Assembly (NCBI GenBank): GCA_027186245.1
Contig: CP114495.1
Location: 1,317,001 to 1,381,000, forward strand
Direction of reading: 5' to 3'
Origin: Coriaria nepalensis
Taxonomy: Eukaryota; Streptophyta; Magnoliopsida; Cucurbitales; Coriariaceae
DNA: 64,000 nt
Shown: piece after piece, positions 1-10,483 of the stretch
How positions within the stretch are numbered: position 1 is the stretch's first letter
Layout: the number at the start of each line of letters is the position of its first letter
Program-made: the position numbers and the translations under genes
The notes under the pieces: model-generated
Seen by the model: only the letters and a program-made list of their open reading frames with translations
Told to the model about the DNA's origin: nothing
The model's database searches: none

Positions 1-3000
1 AGAGGCGATGGCATTTGTATTCATCAAGGCTTCTGTTTCAGGTGTAATTTTAAAGAGTTTGGGGAGGGCTGTAAACTGCTCCATAAATTTGAGGAGAAAA
101 TCTCTAGAATATTTTTTGGATCCATATCCATTTTCGCCATTATCTTGCTCCTCGTGTGAGGTTTCCAGTTTGGGAGAAGATATGTCAGCAGCATCTTCCC
201 AATCATCTGGCTCATCTTTACTAGCATCTTTATCACATTCAGCTGCATCTTCCTTAAGAGACTCAGCAGGAACTTCCTCCGGATCTATACTGGCAGAAGT
301 TTCTTCCGACCCAACAGAAGATGTCATAGTTTCTATCTTTTCTTCAGGTCCCTTGTATGCCATATAAAGGTCAAAAGTCATGCCTGCAGCATCAGCTTTC
401 TGAAGAATTTCTTTTTTCTTCTTCTTCCCTTTAGCAGCAGCACCCTTTGCCTTGTTCATCTCAATAGCGGATTTATCCTTGGAACTGGGTACAGGAGTGG
501 ACCCCCTGCCAACACCAACATTTTCTGTCACATCTACTTCATCTTTTCCCTTCGAGAGCTCGGAATTTTGGACAGGAGTAGACTGCAGATCAGCTCTGCC
601 AGATTCTGTGACAGCAACTTCACTACTGACAATGCTGTCAATTCTGCTAGAAGACGAATCCAAAGTCAATGCCTTAATGCCCTGAGAAATGTCTTCTCCT
701 CTGGACAACAAGGCTGTAGAGGTAGACGCATCTAATTTATCAGCTTCTCCATCAACTTCTGCTTGGCAATTCACAGGTTCATCCAACCCCTTTTGTGCAG
801 CAGCTTCTAAGGTTGGAACCTCACTGCTAATAGCAGTTGACTTTAAAGCAGATTCGAGATTAGTTTGCTCAGAAGTGTCCATGGAATTTGAAGAGACAAG
901 TTCTGAAACAGTCTCAGAACTCTTAAGATCTTCAGTCAATCTCTCTTCTCCTTGAATATCAGTTCTTACAGGCTCATCCTGTATATTACTAAGAATGGTT
1001 GCTGACGTCTTAACTGCGATCCCTGCAGTTGAGATTTCAGTTGATGAACCGATGGTGCTTCCTGCATCAGTCCCCTTTGATTCTGGAACATCAGAAGTCA
1101 CAGCAGCGGCGGATGAAAGTGATTCTGTCACCTTCTCTGGCTCACCTTGCGTAATCACAGGTGTAAGAGTTGTTTTAGGTTCTGCAGTTTCTTGAACAGG
1201 CAGGTTCACTGATGCAGTAGATTGCCCGACAACCTAAGATTTATAAACATCGTGCCAGAATAGCTTAATAAGCTAAGATTTAAAACCAAAAAATCAAAGG
1301 TAGGGCAGAAAAGTACCTGATGTTCTGGTCCTTTCTTCCCCGGGTTCTTCTGATGATTTTTGAAAGAGTCAGACTTGGAAAGAGTTTCTCGTCTTCTCCC
1401 TTCAGTTTCAGCAACCGCCTTAGACTCTTCAGGTAGAGGAGGAGCAGCCAATGCTTCAACAGACTGTTTATCTGCCACAGGCAATGATTTTGACAAAAAT
1501 GTCTCACTGCCCGATTTTGAATTTAATGGCAAATTTTCCAAAGAATTAATAGGATCCCTTGGAGCAGAAGACAAGGTCCCTTCTCCAGATAACCTAGGAA
1601 GTTTATGAGATCCATCTTTTCCAACCCGAGGTGAGCTAGTGGGCAATGACTCAGCTGGCTTCTCACCAACAGAAGTAGTAGGGGGTCTAACAGTTACTTG
1701 CACTGTTGCCAAGGGAGCAAAATTATGTGCAGCATCATGAGCATGTTCCAAGTTTGGTTCTGGAATTCCTTGTGCCAAAATACCGGCCTTGTTAACAGGC
1801 TGGGAACCAAGCGCCGGAGAATTCATAAATGAAACGTTTTGCATGCTCTGGTTCACTGGGAAATTAAACCTCTGCACCTGGGAATTGGGTGCTATTTGAC
1901 CACTTGCTAGAGAAATAGAGTTGGGGTTTGGAAAGTAAAGGGGATTAGGGTTGTAAGAATTTGGAAGATAGTTGATTTGATGAGACGTGTATGCTGGGGG
2001 AGGCTGGGATTGAGGTGGAATATTATGATGAGACCTGGGGCCTGAGGGTGGTGTTTCAGTATAAGCTTCAGTTCGTTTATTGTTATCAAATCTCAACTCT
2101 TCATGGGTCCTTGGGTCAGTAATCCTGACAGTAGCTTTGCGGGTAGGAGAAGCAGTAGTGGCAACAGAAAACTTGCCTCCCTGCTGTTGAGGGTATTGAG
2201 GACCAAGGTTGATTCCTAAGTTACCCATCTGAGGAGGAATCTGACCACCCAATTGTGTAGTGAAACCCATGCCCTGACCTTGATGCACTATTCCAGGAGT
2301 CTGCATCGGATGGGGTTGATAACCTTGAACAAACATTTTCTGCTGGACTTGAGGAGTGTTTGCCATCGGCATTGGCATGGGCATGGGCATGGGCATAGGA
2401 AGGGAACTAGTGGTCATACCCTGTGACTGGATCTGTTGATTGAGGCCACCAAAAGGGACAGAAACCTGTGGTTGGTGAAACGGTATTGGCATAGATATCC
2501 CAGGCATAGAATGAACAGAGGGTTTTTGCAGTTGGGGTGGTGGTGGGGAAGGTAGAATTTCCTTTTTGGGCTTAGGCACCATATGAGCTTCTCCAGTATG
2601 AGGTTGATCACCCACAGAAACATCCTTCTTCTGTAACTGCGGTTTTGGGGCAGATGGGGTCGGCAAATGTGGCACGGGTCTACACGCATCACGTCGTGCC
2701 TGGAATTTTGTCGGTTAAAATGACATTAATTTAAAGTCATTACTAATATGCCATTTTGTGATGTGCATTCATGACTCATAACCATCAATAGTTCAACAGA
2801 CAACAAGATAATAGAGAAAAGACCAAACCTGGTCTCGTTTTTGTTCATCCAAATTCGGAGGAGCTGAGCTGGTTCGAGCAGGAATCTACGAAAACAAGAG
2901 AGATACATCGATATTAAACCTCAATGTCATTTCCAAATCTTGAGCAAAGCACATCAAGTATGAGGAACTGGAGTAATACCTGCATTCCATTCATGAACCC

Positions 3001-3863
3001 AGGGCTTATAGACCCAAACTGAAAGGTGAATTCCTTAGACGGATCTCCAGCTAAAAGCCAACAAGAAGTAGTTCGGTCAGTTTGAACAAGGAGTGCCCAT
3101 GAAAAATTAACACTTGAAAGAGACATGTTCTTCATTTAGGAAGTGTAAAACCATATCCCACTTACTCTTTGCAGGTGTTGTAGGTGGTGGAGAAGCGTCA
3201 GAACTCATGGGGGTAGAGTGAGAAGTTGGAGCTTTCGGAACAGCTCGGGTGCTCCTCTGGACGGGATGTGATTCAGTAAGTTTGGCAGCTGTGCTTGCAA
3301 GTGGAGCATCAGACGCTCCTATAAAATAATCAACATAAACATCTATCAAGAACAAAAATCTAACAGAATACGCAAAACTACTTTACCCAAAATTCAAGTA
3401 TGAATGTGAAGAGAATTTTGCAGTCATACCACGCAATTGAGGCTGTACATGTGCTCCATTTGAAACACCACGAGCAGTATTAGTACTCGAATCAGAAGAA
3501 TTCACAAGCGGAATACCGGCCCTAGGTTGCCCTCCTTGTGCATTATTAGACTTTTTAAGGCTGAGAAATTGAAAATGGAAATATAAAGATTTAATAAATA
3601 AATAAGCCAACAAAATCTTCACAGATGCAGAATTAAGAAAACCCTTAATTTCCATTAGGAAATGAAATGAATATGTGGAAGCAGAAACCCTAGTACCTGC
3701 GATTGGAAGTGATCGACGGCGAATGGGCCGACCCGCCGGCACCGCCGGTCTTAGAATGAGTACCTGTAGATCCCCGCTGCTGATTGAAGTTCGTGGATCG
3801 CACTGGTTTCGGATACCAACTGTTGGATTCGCTCTTATCGGACCTTGATTGATTGAAGGACAT
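1..3863 (-). CDS. eIF4G: Eukaryotic translation initiation factor 4G, N-terminal part (cut by window edge)
   Basis: Scaffold of the eIF4F cap-binding complex in the cytoplasm, joining eIF4E, eIF4A, PABP and eIF3. I place seven coding exons on the minus strand: 3863-3697, 3560-3430, 3318-3166, 3050-2980, 2885-2829, 2699-1317 and 1233-1, with GT-AG borders and consistent phase, giving 1065 residues. The start MSFNQSRSDKSE matches plant eIF4G N-termini. Other family marks are the FQFGSISPGFMNGMQ block (exon 4), a long P/Q/M-rich exon 6 and an eIF4E-binding motif YSRDFLL (YxxxxLhydrophobic) near residue 1029. The MIF4G and MA3 domains must lie beyond position 1. Exon 6 has a short Met-Pro repeat from a hexanucleotide run near 2345-2400. 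The upstream codon at 3872 is TTG, so the ATG at 3863 is preferred. Family call very sure; exon borders were not checked against RNA. Confidence 0.93.
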
Positions 3864-3988
3864 ATATTCCAACCCTTAATTCCTTCTCAAAAAAAAAAAA
3901 TAATAAATAAAAATTCCCACCCCCCTGCACCGAATCAAAATTTCATCAGCACAAAAAAACACCTCAAACGACCAAAAAAATAAACAAA

Positions 3989-3997
3989 TTAGGGTTT
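3989..3997 (-). promoter_or_regulatory. Telo-box (AAACCCTAA)
   Basis: Perfect nine-base telo-box on the eIF4G coding strand. This motif is enriched in promoters and leaders of plant translation and ribosome genes; the role here is inferred from that. Confidence 0.45.
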
Positions 3998-4074
3998 CCA
4001 GCAGAGAGTGAAGAGTGAAAGCAAAGAAAGAGAGAAGCAGACCTGTGGAGTAAGAAAACGGAGAGGGAACGTAA

Positions 4075-4083
4075 TTAGGGTTT
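4075..4083 (-). promoter_or_regulatory. Second telo-box (AAACCCTAA)
   Basis: A second perfect copy about 80 bases further upstream in the same leader region, in the same orientation as eIF4G transcription. Confidence 0.45.
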
Positions 4084-4110
4084 TATTGGGAAACCATGAG
4101 GACAGATAGC

Positions 4111-4133
4111 GAGAGAGAGAGAGAGAGAGAGAG
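4111..4133. repeat. (GA)n microsatellite
   Basis: Uninterrupted GA dinucleotide run in the eIF4G leader; CT on the transcribed strand. Confidence 0.9.
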
Positions 4134-4250
4134 GGTGGAATAAAATTAACTGAGAAACGAAGTGGGTTTTTTGGTTTTGGTAAAACACGAGTGCGTTTGG
4201 AGAGAGAGAGTCTAGAGAGAGAGGTGGTCAAAAGGGAGAGGGAGGGGGGT

Positions 4251-6867
4251 AGCTTTTTAGGGGATGAACAGTTAGAATTGGTCTAGAACTAGAAAATTAT
4301 ATTAGTGGTAGATTTTTCCCATTTGATTTTTAACCCTTTTAATCTTCCTCTTTTCTTTTTCTTTTTCTTTTTCTTTTTATTTTTATTTTTCTTTTTGCTA
4401 ATTATTTTATTTTTACCATTTTAGTACTAAAATACTGTGAATAGTACTACCTAACGAGGTTTTCTTGACTAATTCTGAAATAAAAATTATATTTTTAATT
4501 TAATTATTAATATTAAATTATATAATTATATTAAATATATCATTTTTAATATATAATATTTAAAATGATGATCATATAATATTGAAATAATTACTTAATT
4601 TAATATTAGTGATTGATTATAAATATTATTTAGGTTAGTTTTTTTATTTATATATAACCCATTATTAATTTAGAGTATTTGTAGATAGGAAATTATGAGA
4701 TGTCGGACCGCGATACGTGTCCAACCTACATGTCGCATAAACTAATAATAGCTAAACCAACTTGTAAAGCAAAACAAAAGGCAAAAAGCAAAATAGTTTT
4801 ACCAACATCTCTTAACCATGAAGCAAATAGTATATGTCAAAAGGCGGGCCCCACCACTTTTGACAGGCCGCACCACAATGGGAAAGAGCACATGGGAGTA
4901 CGATGTTGAATATATTTAATGGTGATTTCAAATATGTAATAATTATTATTTTTTAAATTATATTTTTACTTTTTGTGAATTATTTATAAGTTATTATAAA
5001 AATTATTTTTAAAATATGATAAATTTTTTATAAAATTTTATTAAATGATAGTGAAAATTTATTACTAAATATATAAATATGCTTTATTCTTTAATAGTAA
5101 AAAAATAAGTAAAACAAAAATAGTTTCTGTTCATGAAAATAGTCATACTATTCTAATAATTGTATGATTTGATATTTTTTATATTATTTTATGAATAATG
5201 TATTTTTTTAAAAATAATTAAATTATTTTAATTATTATATTTTTAAATTTAAATTTTAATATTAATTAATTATTTTAACTATCAATTATTTAAATAAAAT
5301 AATAAAAATAAATCGGTCCATATACACTTAATGAATACTAAAAGTGCCTCGTAACCAGATTATGCTCACCCGTGCGCGTGTGAGAGTCCCGATCAAACTA
5401 TAATCATTATTTACTATTATAAATGTTTATTATTTATAATTAATTATAAAATTTTAAAAATATTTTTAAATTTTAACCTTTAACTTATTTTTCAGTAATC
5501 AAAGTCGCCGCAAGGAGGTGGCGGAGGTCGGTTGTGATGGGTTATACTTTTTACCAAGTAGTAGTTAGGTACCGCCTAATCACAATTTGGTAAGTAATTA
5601 AGGTCTGAATTTGACAAAATAAATAAAATATTACTAATAGGTTGAGTAAATTAATTGACTCGAGATCCACTAGCTAACCATCTGATATCAGCCGGATATG
5701 GCAACATGTCGGTCAAAACTCAAAACGTGTGATTAATTGTTATCCTCTCGCTTTCAATTTCGGCAAGACGACATGTCATTAGTTATAGGATTACAGGGCG
5801 ACCTTTATTAATTACAAATGAAAAAAAAGAAAAGAAAAGAAAAACATGAAGTTAAGCTACATAAGTAATAGAACACCGACAGGTGACGGCAACAACATGC
5901 CCCCGTTCATAATAAAACCGACGCGTCGTAGTATGCGTATATTGGACCAAATATATTACATTTCATAAGCCCAATTAATTAAAATGGGCCGGGATCCAAT
6001 AAGAACAAGACCAACACCTTGTATTACCTCGGTCCTGACGAGGTAGGTATAAACCAATGTCCAATTCTGTTTGGATGAGGTTTAGGACAAGTCAACACGT
6101 TCGGCCCTGACGAGACAGACCTACTCGCAGCCCGTTGTGACGACATGGGCTGAGGGTCGATGATATGGATTTCAGGATGAGCATGACGCCGCATGGCGCA
6201 TAAGAAGGGTGGTGGGCCTCGTGTGGCTTAGAGATAGACTAACCTAGGGCCTAGTTCATCTTTGGAGGCCCATTAGGGTTTTGACAAATTATCAATAGTA
6301 TAAAGGCAAAACGATAACTCACTTAAACATGTACCACACTTTTACCCTACTCACCTCCTAAATTCTTTGAAGCCCTATTGAGGATATGAGGTCGACATCT
6401 TTACTCTTTAGTTTACGGGTTTACCTTTGTAACTCTATCAAATCTTAGAACATACTGATAATCGTAAATCAATTTTTTTTTTTGAACAAAAACTTATATT
6501 AATAAATAAAAATAATATTTATAATTCCGATATATTTTAATACATCATACAACTATTAAGTAAGTGGTTTATTAATAAACAATTCCGAAATACTTAAGCA
6601 AAGATCCTTTGCACACGAAAAGAAGCAAGCAAAAAGATTCTTACAAAATTACATCAGAGCCATCCCGCAGATCTGTTCCTCAAATTTCATGAATTCGTGA
6701 AAACACCCACGAAAAAGATAACAATTAGCAAATGACCCCATATTTAATCTTTTTCACCAATTAATCCACCACCACCCCATCGCTTCCTCTTTTTTTTTTC
6801 TTTTTTTTTTTTGGATATTAATTAATTAAGGTACCAGAAAATTACCAAAAAAAAAAAAAAAAAAACC
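4251..6867. other. AT-rich spacer between eIF4G and the FLZ gene
   Basis: No gene recognised. The short frame at 4700-4909 has no family resemblance. About 4440-5470 is extremely AT-rich. The more GC-rich piece 5930-6470 looks like part of an LTR and is listed separately. Poly-T/poly-A tracts near 6790-6865 precede the FLZ stop codon. Confidence 0.6.
5930..6470 (+). repeat. Possible decayed LTR or promoter-like repeat
   Basis: The block is clearly richer in G and C than its flanks. It has a TATAAAGGC box near 6299, the repeated phrase CCTGACGAG at about 6035 and 6107, and a run reminiscent of a retrotransposon leader up to about 6470. No terminal TG/CA pair or target duplication could be fixed, so a solo LTR is only a guess. 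Confidence 0.3.
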
Positions 6868-7288
6868 CTAAGAGGCCACAACAACTGTGCCCGACCGTAC
6901 ACTTTTCTTGCTAGATTCTGGTTTTCTACGAGCTCTGCTTGAAGAAGAAGAAGAAGAAGAAGAAGAAGAAACTTTCCAGCTCTTTTCATTCGCTTCATCG
7001 ATTTCGATCTGCTCTTGCCTACACTCGTTGCTGCAAAACGGTGTGTTTCCCCTTAAAAATAAAAATAAAAAATTAACCCATCAGCAAAAATGGACCATAA
7101 ATGCAGAAAGCAAAAAACAAAAACAAAATGAGATGGAAAAGAGGAAAGATTTTATTAAGAACTGACCTGTACATGAAGATGTCTGAGTTCAAACCAAGCT
7201 GTTTCCGACAAAGAGAGCAAGCTTCCAGGAAATGGGGTTGCTGGTGGTGATCTGCAACCACCGCGTAAGATAGTATGCCGGTCCTCAT
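6868..7288 (-). CDS. FCS-like zinc finger (FLZ, DUF581) protein
   Basis: Two exons on the minus strand: 7288-7167 and 7051-6868, intron 7166-7052 (GT-AG, phase 2), giving 101 residues and a TAG at 6868-6870. The FLZ domain spans the splice site: [15 protein letters not shown], then DIFMYRGNTPFC and [14 protein letters not shown], with the Cys-x2-Cys and FC..EC zinc ligands. FLZ proteins are plant adaptors that bind SnRK1 kinase subunits in energy and stress signalling; that role is family knowledge. After the domain lies a serine run of about ten residues coded by a (GAA)n microsatellite at 6941-6970, then a basic tail ending GTVVVAS. At 101 aa it belongs to the short FLZ type. ALG8 lies on the other side of a 3 kb spacer. 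The start is the only ATG that fits the first exon. Confidence 0.88.
6941..6970. repeat. (GAA)n microsatellite inside the FLZ coding exon
   Basis: Ten trinucleotide units, read as serine codons (TCT) on the coding strand. Length changes here would alter the protein without shifting the frame. Confidence 0.9.
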
Positions 7289-10200
7289 TTTGCAGAGAGA
7301 TGGAGAAATTGCAGGGCTTAGAAATGGAAGTTTATTTTTTATTTATTATTATTAATTGTTTTTTTTTTTTTTAGAGGAGTACGAAGAAGAAGAAGAAGCA
7401 GAGAGGTGTGTTGGGGCAAAAGGGTGGTCGACAGCTGGTCATATATAATTGACTGATGGAGTAGACTTGAGAAAAGCAAAATATTTAATAAATAATAATA
7501 AAAAGAATGGTCTATTTATTTTAACAGATGAGTGGTTTAGATCGATTTAAAATTTGAGAGTATTCTCGTGCATTCTGATCAACTTCATTTAATATTTCCT
7601 TTTAATTTAAATATATATATATATAAGTTTGGATTTATAATACTAAATCATAATTAATATATATGTTGAGTTTATAAATAACAGTAAATTTTTCATATTT
7701 TAACATTTTAACTTATAAGTATTCAAATTTTATAAAATAAAATATTAAATATTAATTTTATTTTTTTAATTTTTTAATTTTACTCCATTTCTTTTTACAA
7801 TACTTAAATTCCTGATTTGAAATATATTATAAACATATATAATATTTTCATAATTAATTAATATAACTCGATTAATCACTTCATATTATTCTAAAAAAAT
7901 ATATAATTAAAAATTCAAATCTTATAAAATATTTCCGAACTCTGAAAAAATAAAAAATAAAAACTATTTATTTAAAATATATCTAAAAATAGTGGGTTTT
8001 GTGACTTTTATGGTGCAAATCTATTGGTTAGTTGCTGCACCTTTTCATCAAAAGAAGAGCTAAAAAGAAGGTGCTTATTTTATTTTTGAGATTTGGTCTC
8101 CTAAATGTTGGGTTCTTCTAGTGCATTAGTTTCTATTTATATTGCTTGTTGGTTTAAATAAAGTATAATTTTTTGTGCCCCATGTTCATCTTACAAGTTA
8201 CAACAACCTTTTAAATATTTATTTATTTATAAATAATTAAACATGAGTTTATTGTCACAAGTAGTAAACTAATGCCAAAAAACATCATATGTGTCCATCA
8301 AACAAATAAAAGATAATCTTTTTATTTACTACAAAAGCTATAAAATTTAAAAATAAATAAATATATATATATATATATATATAATGGAAGGGTGCATGTG
8401 AGGTCTATAGGCCATATAGGCTTAGGAACTCTGCCTCTATTAAGAATGCTACTATATTTTTAATTAATTATTTATTTATTTATTTATTTATAATAATATA
8501 TATATATTAAAATTTTGAATATAAATTTAAATCCTCGTAATAATAATATGATAGTTTAATAACAGTACCATCACTTAAAACTTGAAACAAGAAAATAATA
8601 AGTTTGAATATATATATATAGATTTTTTTATATAAATATATCAATTTAATTACTTATAAAAAGTTTATATTAAGATAATAATAGAAAATTTGAATGTAAA
8701 TCAAATAGAATTACATTTAATATAAATTATCGATCATAATATATATAAATAAAATTTATAAAAAAATATTTTGACTATATAATATTTATATCAATATAAT
8801 CTTAGATATATTATCCAATTATAAACTTTTCTTCAAATTAATCGACTACAGATAAATCTTTAATAAATTCCATATTTAGAGCCTGATTGGATGTGGGGGC
8901 CAATGCGCATCTAAAAGCCCGACAAAGACATCGATTGGTGGACCCGCCCGGTTAACGGATTGCCATGTTGCTCCACTTCCTACGTCCTTGTCTCGCGGGC
9001 CCACACAAATTGCCCGCATACACGGCGGCCAGCTCTAAGATCTTCCCTTAGTTGGGCTGTAATTATTCGTTTGGTTCTAATTAACGGAAAATCGTTCTAA
9101 TTATAGATATAATAGTATTTATAAGGAAATTAAGTAATAGAGATAGAATATAATTAATTAAACGATAAAAATATATTTATTTTTAATTTTTAATTTTATA
9201 GAATCATAATTAGATTAGTTATAAAAATTGTCATGTTATTAAACTTACGTTAATTCAAGTTTTAAAAAATCTGAATAAATTTTATGATAAAAAAAAATAT
9301 ATTTTTAATTTTTAATTCAATTTTATTATTTTTATATTTTTCATTTAAAAAATGTGTTTAAAAAATTAAAATAATTAATTTTACTTAATTAATTTAAAGA
9401 ATAAAAAATTATTATCTTAAAATATTATATTAATTAAAATTATATTATATTTAAAAAAATTTATATGAAATGAATGCTCTAAAGAGTGGATAGCGCAGCA
9501 TCAACCGTATTTATTTGTTTCTGGCTACGTGGCAGATGGTTAGAATAAATAAAATAAAATAAAATAAAATTTATTATTGGATGGTCACGATGGAGGATGT
9601 GTTTTGGGAATCCACGGTGGAAATTACGCCACAGCAGAGAAAGTTTTGTTGGGTGACGGTTATTTTTCTTTGTTTTTATTTTGGTGAGCATCAACGTACG
9701 TGGACTAAAATGAGTGGTGGAAGCTTCTTTATGGAATCCTTGAATTTTATGACAATAAGATGACGTAGACTGCATTTGATAGTGGAATCTTACCAAAAGG
9801 AATAAGAAAATAAAAAGTAATAAGAACAGTGAGAAACGAGAAGCACATGTTCACGATGAAACACGTGTTGTGTTAGGGTATATTTGGTAATAAATCTTAA
9901 AAATATTTTGTATTTTAAAATATAAAAATTGATTTATAAATTAAAAATGTAAAAAATAGTCGTCAAATAGTATATACTCAATATTAATTCTTACACCATT
10001 TACATCATAAAATATATATATTAAGATTTTCAAACATAACCCTTTAATATATTACTTATAATTATAATAATATATCACATAAATAATAATGTTACTTAAG
10101 ATTTTCAAAATATATATTTTAATATATTATTTATAATTATAATAATATGTCACATAAATATGTACCATATATAAATAAGAATGCCCCGTAGTCTTAGAAA

Positions 10201-10483
10201 CCACTGAAGGCGGAAAAATTTACTTATATAGATAATCTGTAAATTCTTACCGTACGTACGGTATTGGGTCAGATATTGGTGATTGGGCCCCCGCAAAGAA
10301 TCCTTCTGTGGGCTTTTATTTGGTACCAAAAATTCAGCTCGCTTTCCAACTTACCGGGAAATTTTGGCCCATTCCTGGACCATGTGGGACCCGCTGAAAT
10401 TCCCCAATCCGCGTTCGTTAATTCGCCAAATCCATGAGCTTTTCACCTAACTATCTTCTAAAGTCGTTTGCTGAGCTTCCGCC
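7289..10483. other. AT-rich spacer between FLZ and ALG8
   Basis: No gene seen. It contains a poly-T run and GAA units in the FLZ leader (7355-7400), a (TA)n run near 8362-8382, a GC-rich island at 8880-9060, a direct repeat at 10021-10161 and a 14-base palindrome ACCGTACGTACGGT near 10249-10262. The short frames at 9479-9796 match no family I know. ALG8 promoter elements must lie in the last few hundred bases, but I see no clear TATA box. Confidence 0.6.
10021..10161. repeat. Tandem direct repeat, period about 75
   Basis: Two AT-rich copies, 10021-10086 and 10096-10161, begin TTAAGATTTTCAAA and share ATTATAATAATAT and CACATAAAT blocks in the same order, with a few substitutions. Probably a local duplication. 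Confidence 0.7.

Larger units (their letters stand above)
3864..4250 (-). promoter_or_regulatory. eIF4G leader and promoter-proximal region, probable 5' UTR intron
   Basis: On the minus strand this stretch is pyrimidine-rich, with CT runs at 4111-4133 and 4200-4225, as in many plant leaders. A possible leader intron runs from a GT at 4042 to an AG near 3880, just after a poly-T tract. Two perfect AAACCCTAA telo-box sequences lie here (listed separately). The transcription start is inferred only from the end of the CT-rich zone. Confidence 0.5.

Noticed and set aside
8..1195. Open frames on the plus strand opposite eIF4G
   Set aside because: They are antisense shadows of the serine/threonine/glutamate-rich eIF4G coding exon; no family match and no start context.
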